A stretch of 51,074 nt of DNA, taken from positions 1-51,074 of the forward strand of contig JABLYX010000035.1 of the NCBI GenBank assembly GCA_018265615.1. Direction: 5' to 3'. The notes beneath the pieces are model-generated. The model saw only the letters and a list, made by a program, of their open reading frames with translations, made no database searches and was not told the DNA's origin. Of this stretch, positions 1 through 7,225 are shown one piece after another; position 1 is the first letter of the stretch; each line of letters starts with the position of its first letter. Origin of the DNA: Lentisphaeria bacterium (GTDB lineage Bacteria > Verrucomicrobiota > Lentisphaeria > Victivallales > Victivallaceae). Position numbers and translations under genes: made by a program.

Positions 1-150
1 GGCAAGGTGACGTTGAAGAATCCGGGCGGAACCATCTACCGCATCGCGGGCAGACAGCCGACGATCAGCTACCTGAATCCGCCGAAGCTGCGGCTGAAGC
101 ATCTGCTTGAGCTGCTGCGCGGAGCCAATGGCGCCGTGACGGGAGGATAG
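1..150 (+). CDS. C-terminal end of an unrecognised protein (cut by window edge)
   Basis: The first 150 bases are open in frame 1 and end at a TAG, giving the last 49 residues of a protein that starts outside the window. The tail is basic with a leucine-rich helix (LKHLLELLRGANGAV) and ends in two glycines. I do not recognise the family. The base composition resembles the neighbours. It converges on the acetyltransferase gene on the other strand, with only 6 bases between the two stop codons. Confidence 0.5.
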   Translation, partial: GKVTLKNPGGTIYRIAGRQPTISYLNPPKLRLKHLLELLRGANGAVTGG

Positions 151-156
151 GCGTTT

Positions 157-747
157 TCAGCGGAGATTCTCTTCCACGAAATGGACGGGATAGTGATTCC
201 AGTACTTCCGGTAAACCCGGCCGTCGTTTCCGTCGAAATTCAGCTGATACATGCGGAATGTGACCGGAATGTTCTTAGGCTGCCAGAGTTCTTCGTAGGA
301 GTAGCGGTAGCTCATGCCGATTTTCCGCATGACTTCGCCGCTGCCGGGGTTGTTCACGTCGTGCGTCGCCGTGATATAGGGGATGCCGGAACGCCTCAGG
401 AGTTCCACTACCGCCAGACATGCCTCCGTTACGATTCCCATGCGCCAGAATTCCCGGCGGAGTCCGTATCCGAAATCATGGCTGTCATCGTCGCTTGTTT
501 TGACGTAGCCGATCGGGACGCCGTCCGTTTTCAGGCAGATGGCGTAACGGTGGCTGCCCGGCTTCTGTTCATCCGGAAGAAGCCGGGCAGCGAGAAACTG
601 CTTTGCTTCCGCCAGGGTTTGAAGAGGGTACCACGGTAGAAACCGGTTTGTCTCCCTGTCGCTCAGCAGGATCAGTAATGCATCCGCATCGTCTTCAGTG
701 AAAGGACGGATAAAGAGACGCTCTGTTGTCAGGATGGAGTGTTGCAT
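157..747 (-). CDS. GNAT-family N-acetyltransferase (RimJ/RimL type)
   Basis: A 196-residue protein transferring an acetyl group from acetyl-CoA, probably to an amine on a protein or small molecule. The opening (LTTERLFIRPFTEDDAD) is the usual first strand and helix of the RimJ/RimL/YdaF type; the middle carries the YGLRREFWRMGIVTEA stretch of the acetyl-CoA binding motif, and 'NPGSGEVMRKIGM' is the normal C-terminal helix. I chose the Met at 747 because the 77 codons upstream in the same frame look like intergenic sequence and the family starts here. The Shine-Dalgarno is weak. The substrate cannot be told from sequence. Confidence 0.88.
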   Translation of the reverse strand: MQHSILTTERLFIRPFTEDDADALLILLSDRETNRFLPWYPLQTLAEAKQFLAARLLPDEQKPGSHRYAICLKTDGVPIGYVKTSDDDSHDFGYGLRREFWRMGIVTEACLAVVELLRRSGIPYITATHDVNNPGSGEVMRKIGMSYRYSYEELWQPKNIPVTFRMYQLNFDGNDGRVYRKYWNHYPVHFVEENLR

Positions 748-854
748 TTTCGAAGACAAAAAATTGAATACGTGAACCGGAGACGTTTTGAACCTCAAAA
801 ATCTTTTATTTTCAATACGGCAGCGCGGGAATCCGAGGGACCGCGATATCGTAA

Positions 855-909
855 CGTGAGCAATATTGCCGTTGGCCGTAAGTTCACAGTGCGGCTGTGC
901 GTGCTCACG
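855..909. other. Nested inverted repeats between araC-type gene and acetyltransferase
   Basis: An 8-bp inverted repeat (CGTGAGCA at 855-862, TGCTCACG at 902-909) encloses a smaller hairpin (CACAG/CTGTG, near 884-898) and overlaps a 10-bp palindrome (GCAATATTGC, 860-869). It lies just past the stop codon of the AraC-type gene on the minus strand. No T-run follows, so it is not a standard intrinsic terminator. It may be a 3' end structure or a protein site; no known RNA family is recognised. Confidence 0.35.
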
Positions 910-926
910 GTTCCGCGGTGACTGCA

Positions 927-1799
927 TCAGGGATTTCCGGCAATCCGCGCCACGGCGCGGAATTGACTGGGGGTGCATCCTTTCGCTTTTCGAAACTCCC
1001 GGGAAAACACTGCAGGAGACGAATAGCCCGATTGATATGCAACTTCTTTGACCGGCAGCCGGGTGCCGCTCAGCATCTGCCCGGCGTAATTCAGACGGAA
1101 TCCGGTCAGGTATTCATGCGGAGTCGCACCGAGATGATCGAGAAAAAGCCGCGTCAGCCGATGTGCCGGAACCCGAAGTGCCGCAGCAACATCGTTCAGC
1201 CGGAGCGGCTTGTTGAAATTAAACTCCGGAAAACGGATCGCCACAGTCAACTGTGACGGGTACCCCTGCCGGACGTCTCCGCGCAGGAGGAGGAGCAGCC
1301 GCATGCTTTCCGCGCAGATGTCCGGCACCCGGGCGAGGTTTTTTTCTTCGAGCAGTTCCCATAAGCGGCGGATCGACTCCTCCAGACGCTCCGGTTCGGA
1401 GGGGGTGAAATGGTGCTCGTTTCCCAACAGCTCCATCATCAGCAATCCGGAAAGCGTACCGCAGACCCCCGCCGCCAGTTTGCGGCAGAATCCGCCGGAG
1501 ACGGCAAGGCGGTTTGGAATGCCGGGAGGAAGCAGCGCCACCTCTCCGGAGCGGACGTCGAACTCTTCTTCGCCCACGCATACATGCAATTCTCCCGCCA
1601 GAGGAATTTCCAGAAAGTATTGAGAAGGGTTGTCGTGAGTGCATTCCCACCCCGCGGTGCAATGGAATCGCGAAACCGTCGCGATCCACAGCGGCACCAG
1701 CAGGCCGGCGGGAAGATAGGTCACTGCGTCTCCGGCGCGCCCGGGAGTCTCCCCGTAAGACGCGGTGGGAAACGGCGGAATTTGTTGTCGCTTCTTCAT
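927..1799 (-). CDS. AraC-family transcriptional regulator
   Basis: A 290-residue regulator. The N-terminal half is a cupin-like sensing domain (about residues 20-150, with SGEVALLPPGIPN). The C-terminal ~100 residues hold two helix-turn-helix motifs: the first around LNDVAAALRVPAHRLTRLF, the second ending in the family signature with 'VKEVAYQSGYSSPAVFSREFRK' split across the motif, then 'GCTPSQFR'. No Shine-Dalgarno precedes the Met; a -10-like TATACA lies 4 bases upstream, so the message may be leaderless. It faces the pseudopilin/FAD oxidoreductase pair, and two direct repeats 21 bp apart lie in the shared intergenic region, the usual spacing for AraC-type operators. A sugar ligand is a guess only. 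Confidence 0.92.
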   Translation of the reverse strand: MKKRQQIPPFPTASYGETPGRAGDAVTYLPAGLLVPLWIATVSRFHCTAGWECTHDNPSQYFLEIPLAGELHVCVGEEEFDVRSGEVALLPPGIPNRLAVSGGFCRKLAAGVCGTLSGLLMMELLGNEHHFTPSEPERLEESIRRLWELLEEKNLARVPDICAESMRLLLLLRGDVRQGYPSQLTVAIRFPEFNFNKPLRLNDVAAALRVPAHRLTRLFLDHLGATPHEYLTGFRLNYAGQMLSGTRLPVKEVAYQSGYSSPAVFSREFRKAKGCTPSQFRAVARIAGNP

Positions 1800-1803
1800 A
1801 TAT

Positions 1804-1831
1804 TGTATAAATAAAATTCATTTTTTGTAAA
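1804..1831 (-). promoter_or_regulatory. Candidate promoter of the AraC-type gene
   Basis: On the minus strand TTTACA (1826-1831), a 16-bp spacer and TATACA (1804-1809) lie immediately before the ATG at 1799. The -35 overlaps the distal copy of the 10-bp direct repeat, which would allow autoregulation. Transcription would start within a base or two of the start codon. Confidence 0.4.
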
Positions 1832-1859
1832 ATGCAAATAATTTCGGAAAAAATGCAAA
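1829..1859. promoter_or_regulatory. Two exact direct repeats 21 bp apart, candidate AraC-type operator
   Basis: AAAATGCAAA occurs at 1829-1838 and again at 1850-1859, start to start 21 bp (two helical turns). This is the spacing typical of AraC/XylS monomer pairs. The copies lie between the regulator gene and the pseudopilin promoter, with the proximal copy centred about 60 bp upstream of the likely pseudopilin transcription start, a fitting place for activation. Confidence 0.5.
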
Positions 1860-1879
1860 GCATCCGTCATCTTTGTTTC

Positions 1880-1908
1880 TTGTTCAACTGTGTGTAATCG
1901 GGTATAAT
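1880..1908 (+). promoter_or_regulatory. Promoter of pseudopilin/FAD oxidoreductase unit
   Basis: TTGTTC (1880-1885), 17-bp spacer, TATAAT (1903-1908). The -10 is a perfect consensus. The start of transcription would be near 1915 and the leader about 50 bases, with a clear GGAGG ahead of the ATG at 1967. Confidence 0.6.
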
Positions 1909-1966
1909 TAATTCCAGACAGGATCGTTCGATATGTCCCAAACGAAACCCGAACCGGAGGCTGTTC

Positions 1967-2536
1967 ATGCAGGGAAAAGTTAAAGATTCATTTCGGTTTA
2001 CTTTGATAGAGCTGTTGATTGTGATCGCAATCATCGCCATTCTGGCCTCGATGCTGCTGCCCGCACTCAGCAGGGCGCGGGACCGGGCCCGGAGCAGCAG
2101 CTGCACCGGGAATCTGAAACAGTCCATGCTGGCGCTCTCCATGTACGCCGACGACAACGGCGACTGGTTCATGGCTCCGTGGGGAGGCGGAACCAGCGGC
2201 GGCGTCGATCCCTGGGCGCGGATTCTCCGGCGCTGCGATCTTACGCAAAGCACAAGAATACTGAAGTATCTGCGCTGTCCGGTCATGCCGCCGATTCAGG
2301 AAACCGGAGAGACCGAGGCAAATTACATTAAGCGGTTGGATCACTCCACCTACGGCATGAGCACCCGCCTTACCGGAGGATGGTCCCGGATTCTCTGGGT
2401 CAAGCGGAGCAGGGTTGCGGTCAAACAGCTTTCCGCCTCCGGTACGGCGAACTACCATGCGGAAATCACCCCCGGGATCTCGCCTTTTAAACGGCCGTCC
2501 CTGTTCCGAAAGATCAGGCTGGCCGGCGGCCAGTAA
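1967..2536 (+). CDS. Type II secretion/pseudopilin-like protein with prepilin N-terminus, shortened
   Basis: A 189-residue protein whose N-terminus (residues 11-32, FTLIELLIVIAIIAILASML) is the class-III prepilin methylation and membrane helix, with Glu at position +5 (residue 15). The residue before the cleavage site is Arg, not Gly. After the helix comes ARDRARSSSCTGNLKQ and a MYADDNGDW stretch, as in the large pseudopilin-like families of Lentisphaerota and Planctomycetota. Those usually run to about 220-280 residues and end with an H-x9-DG motif; here the end is abrupt and lacks it, so the gene may be truncated. A GGAGG sits 8 bases before the ATG. It is followed after 19 bases by the FAD oxidoreductase, probably in one message. 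Confidence 0.85.
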   Translation: MQGKVKDSFRFTLIELLIVIAIIAILASMLLPALSRARDRARSSSCTGNLKQSMLALSMYADDNGDWFMAPWGGGTSGGVDPWARILRRCDLTQSTRILKYLRCPVMPPIQETGETEANYIKRLDHSTYGMSTRLTGGWSRILWVKRSRVAVKQLSASGTANYHAEITPGISPFKRPSLFRKIRLAGGQ

Positions 2537-2555
2537 AACAACAGGATAGATCAAT

Positions 2556-3749
2556 ATGAAACTCCATTCACGATATTATGACGTCGCAGTCATCGGCGGC
2601 GGAATCGCCGGATGTGCCGCCGCGCTGCAGGCCGGGCGCCTCGGAGCCAGAACCGTTCTGGTGGAAAAAACTCTGTTTCCGGGAGGGCTGGCCACGACCG
2701 GGTTGGTGAATGTATACCTTCCGGTCTGTGACGGGCTCGGCAAACAGGTGTCGTTCGGCATCGCTCATGAATTGCTGGTCGCCGGACATAAGTACGGTCC
2801 CGGGAACATTCCGGCCGGCTGGCGTTCTCCGCGGGAAAAAAGGCTGTCCGAACGATTCTGCGCCACTTTCTCTCCGGCATCGCTGGTGCTTGCTCTCGAC
2901 GAACTGCTCGTCGGCGCCGGCGTCGATATCTGGCTCGACACGCTGTTCTGCCGGGCGGAAAATGACGGCGGCAGTCGGATGAGGGCGGTCGAAGTCGAAA
3001 ACAAAAGCGGGCGAATCCGCATTGAAGCGGGTTGTTTTGTCGATGCCACCGGCGATGCCGATGCAGTCCGCTCTGCAGGCGGAAGCTGCTTCGCGGGGGA
3101 CAACACCCTTTCCCAATGGTCGTTCCTGTATGATGACGCCTGTCAGGAGAATCACGCTTTTGCCGACAAACTGGCTTTGCACGTTCTGTTCGACAAACAG
3201 CAGACTCATTACCGGGGAGTCTGCGGCAAGTCCGTTTCCGAATTCACGCTGAACGCCAGAAAGTGCCTTCGCGAGCATCTGCTGAAAAAATATGAGGAGG
3301 GGCGGGAGCGGAGCGGCTTCTTTCCGCTGCTGCTGCCGGGGCAGGCGAATTTTCGCAAGACCTTTGCCGTCGCCGGGCGCACGGTACTCTCTTCGGAAAA
3401 TGTCACGGCCCGGTTCGCCGATTCGATCGGGCTCTACGGAAACTGGCGGAAGCCGGGGCCCGCACTGGAGCTGCCGTTCGGTTCCCTGGTTCCGGAGCGT
3501 ATCGCCGGCGTGCTGGTCGCCGGCAGATGCATTTCCGCCGTTGGCGATGCATGGGAGCTCACCCGGGTTATTCCCGTCGCGGCGATGAGCGGCCAGGTTT
3601 GCGGAGCTGCCGCCGCGCTGGCGGTTGACCGTAAGACGACGCCTTGCAAACTGCCTCAGGAAGAGCTTCGGCGTCATTTGCGCGGGGAGGGGTTCCTGTT
3701 CCATTTGGACGAGCTGTCGGAAGCTGCTGCCGCGCCTTGCCGGGAGTGA
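2556..3749 (+). CDS. FAD-dependent oxidoreductase (FAD_oxidored type)
   Basis: A 397-residue flavoprotein. The N-terminus has the dinucleotide-binding fold (VAVIGGGIAGCAAALQAGRLGA, residues about 10-31, split here as GGGIAG plus helix) and the acidic end of strand 2 (VLVEK). A GGLATTGLVN segment follows, typical of the PF12831 group, and the C-terminal 'GVLVAGRCISAVGDAWELTRVIP' region holds the second FAD contact. No signal peptide or membrane helix is seen. Substrate unknown; related proteins in this phylum often sit in carbohydrate or sulfatase loci. It shares a transcription unit with the pseudopilin upstream. The DNA directly after its stop changes to AT-rich sequence. Confidence 0.85.
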   Translation: MKLHSRYYDVAVIGGGIAGCAAALQAGRLGARTVLVEKTLFPGGLATTGLVNVYLPVCDGLGKQVSFGIAHELLVAGHKYGPGNIPAGWRSPREKRLSERFCATFSPASLVLALDELLVGAGVDIWLDTLFCRAENDGGSRMRAVEVENKSGRIRIEAGCFVDATGDADAVRSAGGSCFAGDNTLSQWSFLYDDACQENHAFADKLALHVLFDKQQTHYRGVCGKSVSEFTLNARKCLREHLLKKYEEGRERSGFFPLLLPGQANFRKTFAVAGRTVLSSENVTARFADSIGLYGNWRKPGPALELPFGSLVPERIAGVLVAGRCISAVGDAWELTRVIPVAAMSGQVCGAAAALAVDRKTTPCKLPQEELRRHLRGEGFLFHLDELSEAAAAPCRE

Positions 3750-3917
3750 GAACGTCTTTTTCTCTGCCCTGCAGGAGAAAGCCGCGTCAAGACCAACCAG
3801 ATTTACAATCATGCCAACAAGGCGTTATCAAACGCGATCAACTGTATTCCAAGCCTGCTGCCGATGATACAGGAGACACAAAACCTCCGCCAAGTAGACA
3901 GGGAGGTAGAAAGCTGA
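3750..3917 (+). pseudogene. 3' remnant of a tyrosine recombinase (integrase)
   Basis: The frame open from 3750 to the TGA at 3915-3917 encodes near its start 'GESRVKTNQIYNHANKAL' and then a polar C-terminal tail. This fits the last conserved box of tyrosine recombinases (G-H-S-x-V-x-T-T-x-x-Y-x-H), with the catalytic Tyr at codon 3804-3806 and the box II His replaced by Glu. No start codon or upstream catalytic boxes exist, so only the 3' end survives. It reads toward the 3' end of tRNA-Cys 77 bases away, the usual place for an integrase of a tRNA-targeting element. The whole 3750-3994 stretch is less GC-rich than its surroundings. Short match, so moderate confidence. Confidence 0.55.
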
Positions 3918-3994
3918 GGTGGACAAAATCACACAAACAGAAAACTACCGGGAGCATAAGTGATTGGTATGAAGTGACTTTTGCAGAAAAAAAT

Positions 3995-4068
3995 TGGAGG
4001 CGTGGACCGGAATCGAACCGGTCTAAACGATTTTGCAGACCGCTGCCTAACCTCTTGGCTACCACGCC
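3995..4068 (-). tRNA. tRNA-Cys (GCA)
   Basis: On the minus strand a 74-nt tRNA begins GGCGTGG, has the D-loop AGCCAAGAGGTTAGGC, an anticodon loop CTGCAAA (anticodon GCA), T-arm CCGGTTCGATTCCGG and ends CCACGCC-TCCA with CCA encoded. The acceptor stem pairs fully (GGCGTGG/CCACGCC). Several G-T pairs occur in the anticodon stem. Its 3' end faces the integrase remnant. Confidence 0.96.
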
Positions 4069-4142
4069 TCGTGATGTTTTATACTATAATTCGTGTTTCA
4101 GGAAAAGCAAATCGAAAATTTTGTTTTTTTCGAAATTAACCT

Positions 4143-4172
4143 CCCCCTCAACCCCGGCCGGAAGTGAGGGGG
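4143..4172 (-). terminator. Hairpin after the symporter gene
   Basis: CCCCCTCA (4143-4150) pairs with TGAGGGGG (4165-4172) around a 14-base loop. It lies 12 bases past the symporter stop codon. The T-run is on the plus-strand side; on the minus strand only a looser AT-rich tail follows, so it may act on readthrough from either side. Confidence 0.45.
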
Positions 4173-4184
4173 CGCGGTTTTTGC

Positions 4185-5867
4185 TTATTCGAACGGCACC
4201 ACCGCTTCGGCTGAGGCCGGCGTCGCCACGATCTCCGTGCTTCGGCTCAGAACCGAGAAATCAGCGAAGAACGCATAGATCAGCACAACCAGCACCAGGA
4301 GCGCGACTCCGCACGGAACCACGTATTTCCACGGCCTCAGGTCGACTTCGCCGGAATCCTCGTGCACCCATGGCGTCGGGCGCGGGAACACGCAGGCGTA
4401 GAACAGCATGATCGCGATCAGCAGTACGAACACCACCCCGAAGAAGTGCCACTGGCCGCCGAACAGCCGCGTCACAAGGTCCGGGAAACCGAGTACGCCG
4501 AGCGCGATCACAATCACGCCGCCCAGGAGCGCGATTTTCGCCGCGATTGCCGGCGTCCGTTTGCTCAGCAGCCCCATAACCACGACCGCGCAGATCGGGA
4601 TGTTATAGATGCCGTTCATGGTCTGGAGATAGGTGAAAATGCTCTCCTGCCCCGCCAGCAGAGGCGCGACGATCATCGACATCGCCGCGATCAGGCAGCC
4701 GAAGTATTTGCCGGAGCGCACGACCTCGATCTCCGACGCCTGCGGGCGCCAGATGCGTTTGTAGAGGCCGAGGCTGAACAATGTGCAGGTGCTGTTCAGC
4801 GCCGAGTTGAAGCTCGACAGGATCGCGCCGACCAGCACCGCCGCGAAGAATCCCGTCAGCCACCACGGCAGCACCTCGCGGACCAGCGTTCCGTACGCGA
4901 GGACCGACTTCAGCTCCTGGCCGCGCTGGACCACGAAAATATAGTAGGCCATGATTCCGGGAAGGACGAGGTAGAGCGGCCCGAGGAGCTTCAGGAGCCC
5001 GGTCAGCAGCACGCCCTTCTGCCCCTCCGCGAGGTTGCTCGCCGCAAGAGTCCGCTGGATGATCTGCTGGTTTGTGCACCAGTAGAAAATGTTGATGATG
5101 AGTACGCCCGTGAAGATGTTCCAGAACGGGACCGGCGCTTTCGGGCCGCCGATGGAGTTCAGCCGGTCCGGAATCTCCTTCGAGAGCGTTTCGATTCCGC
5201 CGAGGATCCCCGCGTCGCCGCCGATCAGCTTCAGCCCGAGGACCGTGATGAGGAAGCCGCCGACCAGAAGCCCGATACCGTTCAGCATGTCTGAAAACGC
5301 CGTCGAACGCAGCCCGCCGAGCAGCGCGTAGGCCGAACCGATGAGGCCGATCACCCAGACCGAAAGCCAGAGCAGGACGGTATGATTCTGAATCCCCGTC
5401 AGCTCCGGCAAATTCAGGATGCTCGCCATTCCCTGCGCGCCCGTGTAGAGAATAATCGGAAGCAGGATCGTCATGTAGGCGACAAGAAAGATCAGGTTGC
5501 AGATGATCTGCGTCGTGTGGTCGAACCGGATTTCAAGCAGCTGCGGTACCGTCGCGATTCCGCTTTTGAGGAAGCGCGGCAGGAAGAAGAGCGCCATTGC
5601 GACCAGGGCGACGACCGCCACGACCTCCCATACCATGACCGACAGCCCCGCGCTGAACGCGTCGCCGTTGAGCCCGACCATCTGTTCGGTTGAGAGGTTC
5701 GTCAGGAGCAGGGATCCCGCGATGACCGGGAACGTCAGTGAACGCCCGGCGAGGAAGTATCCCTTCTGGGTCTTCAGGTCTTCGCCGCGGGTGGCCAGCC
5801 AGGTCAGCAGCGCGACCAGGCCGGTAAAGAATACAAATGAGATCAGAGTAAACCAGATTGCCGGCAT
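4185..5867 (-). CDS. Sodium:solute symporter (SSS family)
   Basis: A 560-residue inner-membrane protein with about 14 hydrophobic helices, beginning MPAIWFTLISFVFFTGLVAL. The DLKTQKGYFLAGRSL segment and the following SLLLTNLSTEQMVGLNG helix are the SSS family's discontinuous first core helix, where Na+ and substrate bind. The family imports sugars, sialic acid, myo-inositol and other solutes with Na+; this member's substrate is not evident, though the neighbouring Gfo/Idh/MocA dehydrogenase on the same strand suggests a sugar or polyol. The C-terminus is longer than the minimal 13-helix core. It has its own promoter and a long structured leader. Confidence 0.92.
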   Translation of the reverse strand: MPAIWFTLISFVFFTGLVALLTWLATRGEDLKTQKGYFLAGRSLTFPVIAGSLLLTNLSTEQMVGLNGDAFSAGLSVMVWEVVAVVALVAMALFFLPRFLKSGIATVPQLLEIRFDHTTQIICNLIFLVAYMTILLPIILYTGAQGMASILNLPELTGIQNHTVLLWLSVWVIGLIGSAYALLGGLRSTAFSDMLNGIGLLVGGFLITVLGLKLIGGDAGILGGIETLSKEIPDRLNSIGGPKAPVPFWNIFTGVLIINIFYWCTNQQIIQRTLAASNLAEGQKGVLLTGLLKLLGPLYLVLPGIMAYYIFVVQRGQELKSVLAYGTLVREVLPWWLTGFFAAVLVGAILSSFNSALNSTCTLFSLGLYKRIWRPQASEIEVVRSGKYFGCLIAAMSMIVAPLLAGQESIFTYLQTMNGIYNIPICAVVVMGLLSKRTPAIAAKIALLGGVIVIALGVLGFPDLVTRLFGGQWHFFGVVFVLLIAIMLFYACVFPRPTPWVHEDSGEVDLRPWKYVVPCGVALLVLVVLIYAFFADFSVLSRSTEIVATPASAEAVVPFE

Positions 5868-5963
5868 AGAGTCATCCTTTCATAACAGCGGACAGCCGGA
5901 TGCGCACAGGCTCTGCCGTGACGGACCGTCCTTCATTGGTTTGACATAAACACCGCTTTGTCG

Positions 5964-6011
5964 GCGGATGGCTCCCCGCGGCTGCTTCCCCGGGCAACCG
6001 TGCTCCACCGC
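5964..6011 (-). promoter_or_regulatory. Structured 5' leader of the symporter mRNA
   Basis: Within the ~160-nt leader two stacked stems form: an inner 7-bp stem (5979-5985 with 5994-6000) closing an 8-base loop, and an outer 7-bp stem with one bulge (5964-5971 with 6005-6011). No T-run follows, so it is not a terminator. I could not match it to a known riboswitch class. It may be a cis-regulatory RNA or a stability element. Confidence 0.4.
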
Positions 6012-6036
6012 TTCCTCCGCATTTTCCGTATGTTGG

Positions 6037-6065
6037 AATATATCATAAAACCGAAATGAATTCAA
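6037..6065 (-). promoter_or_regulatory. Symporter promoter
   Basis: Minus strand TTGAAT (6060-6065), 17-bp spacer, TATATT (6037-6042). This places transcription start near 6030 and gives a leader of about 160 nt before the ATG at 5867. Confidence 0.55.
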
Positions 6066-6108
6066 TCGCGGACAGACGGAAATCATCGAGAAAAACAGCA
6101 GTTCGAAA

Positions 6109-7104
6109 TCAGCTCTTCTGCGCCTCGTCGGCGGGGAAGCGGATTCCGGTCTGGCGTCTCGCTTCGTCCATCACCTCGAGTTCGAGGAGGGAGCTGCGGC
6201 TGTACGGGTTTCCCCCGGCTCCCTCCCGGATCAGGCGGCACCACTCCCGAAGCTCATGGGCCATGTTGTTGGACTCTTCCGGCCGGGAGACAATGGATTC
6301 CACCCTTCCGTCGTTGTAAAAGATCGTGACCTCGTGCGGATTCGCGATTTCCCGGATGACCATGCAGCCGGCCTCCCCCTGAATCTGGCTCGGGACCCGG
6401 CTGTTCGCGATCTTCGAGTAGAGCAGTTCCGCCTGCATGCCGCTCTTCCATGAGCCGAGGATGGTTCCCGCGCCGTCCACGCCGTTTTCGAGGAACACCG
6501 CGTCGGCGACGATCCGGTCCGGCCTGCCGAAGAGCTTCACGAGCGGGTGCACGCAGTAGACGCCGATATCCATCAGCGCGCCGTTCGAGAGCGCCGGATT
6601 GAACGCGTTTTCAACGATCCCCGCCTTGAATTTATCGTAGCGCGACGAATACTGGCAGTACTGGAAGCTTGCGCGCCGGATCCGGCCGAGCTTGTGCAGG
6701 TTCGCCTCGATCGCAAGGAAGCCCGGGTCGAAGACTGAACGCATCGCTTCAAGCAGGACGACCCGCTTCTCCGCCGCGAGCTCCAGCAGTTTCCTGAGCT
6801 CGTGCTGGTTCGAGGTGATCGTTTTCTCGCACAGCACATGCTTGCCGTGCGACAGCATCAGGGCGGCCTGCCCGAAGTGCATGCAGTTCGGGCTCGCGAT
6901 ATAGACCGCGTCGATGCCGGGATCCTCCGCCAGGGCGGCCAAGTCCGTGTGGATTGCCGCCGCCCCGTGCGCCGCGGCGAATTCGCGCGCTTTCTTCTCA
7001 TTCCGCGAATAAGCCGCCGCATAGTGCAGCTCCGGGCACTGCCGGGCAGCCTCGAGCATCCAGACGGTCACGAAATTCGTGCCGATCGTCGCAAAGCGTA
7101 TCAT
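6109..7104 (-). CDS. Gfo/Idh/MocA-family NAD(P)-dependent oxidoreductase
   Basis: A 331-residue cytoplasmic dehydrogenase. The N-terminal Rossmann fold starts at IRFATIGTNFVT (a variant of GxGxxG), with DAVYIASPNCMHF and the family's 'HVLCEKTIT' loop where most members have CEKP; the Pro is replaced by Thr. The C-terminal half is the beta-sheet substrate domain, with GALMDIGVYCVHPL containing the usual Asp/His catalytic region. The family oxidises hydroxyls of sugars, inositols and related compounds. It sits upstream of the symporter on the same strand but a separate promoter lies between them. Confidence 0.92.
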   Translation of the reverse strand: MIRFATIGTNFVTVWMLEAARQCPELHYAAAYSRNEKKAREFAAAHGAAAIHTDLAALAEDPGIDAVYIASPNCMHFGQAALMLSHGKHVLCEKTITSNQHELRKLLELAAEKRVVLLEAMRSVFDPGFLAIEANLHKLGRIRRASFQYCQYSSRYDKFKAGIVENAFNPALSNGALMDIGVYCVHPLVKLFGRPDRIVADAVFLENGVDGAGTILGSWKSGMQAELLYSKIANSRVPSQIQGEAGCMVIREIANPHEVTIFYNDGRVESIVSRPEESNNMAHELREWCRLIREGAGGNPYSRSSLLELEVMDEARRQTGIRFPADEAQKS

Positions 7105-7131
7105 AGGAAAACCTTTCTTGCTTTTCCATAA

Positions 7132-7160
7132 AAGATATTCCTGTTTCCGGCGGAAGTCAA
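7132..7160 (-). promoter_or_regulatory. Promoter of the Gfo/Idh/MocA gene
   Basis: Minus strand TTGACT (7155-7160), 17-bp spacer, TATCTT (7132-7137). Its -35 abuts the -35 of the divergent MATE promoter, together forming the 13-bp palindrome AGTCAACTTGACT. Confidence 0.6.
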
Positions 7161-7161
7161 C

Positions 7162-7190
7162 TTGACTGAGGCCTGCCCCGGCTGTATTTT
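7162..7190 (+). promoter_or_regulatory. Promoter of the MATE gene
   Basis: Plus strand TTGACT (7162-7167), 17-bp spacer, TATTTT (7185-7190). Back to back with the dehydrogenase promoter, only one base between the two -35 hexamers. Confidence 0.6.
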
Positions 7191-7225
7191 AACCGAATGT
7201 CACTTTAATTGCAGGATCCTTGCCG

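Noticed and set aside
5964..6011. Possible small SRP RNA because of a GGGGAAGCAGCC string on the minus strand
   Set aside because: The conserved SRP helix 8 loop (GGAA tetraloop with its internal loop) is not formed; the string pairs instead as a simple 7-bp stem.
7220..7225. TTG start for the MATE gene
   Set aside because: The AGGA ribosome site is only 3 bases from the TTG but 9 bases from the ATG at 7226, so the ATG is preferred.
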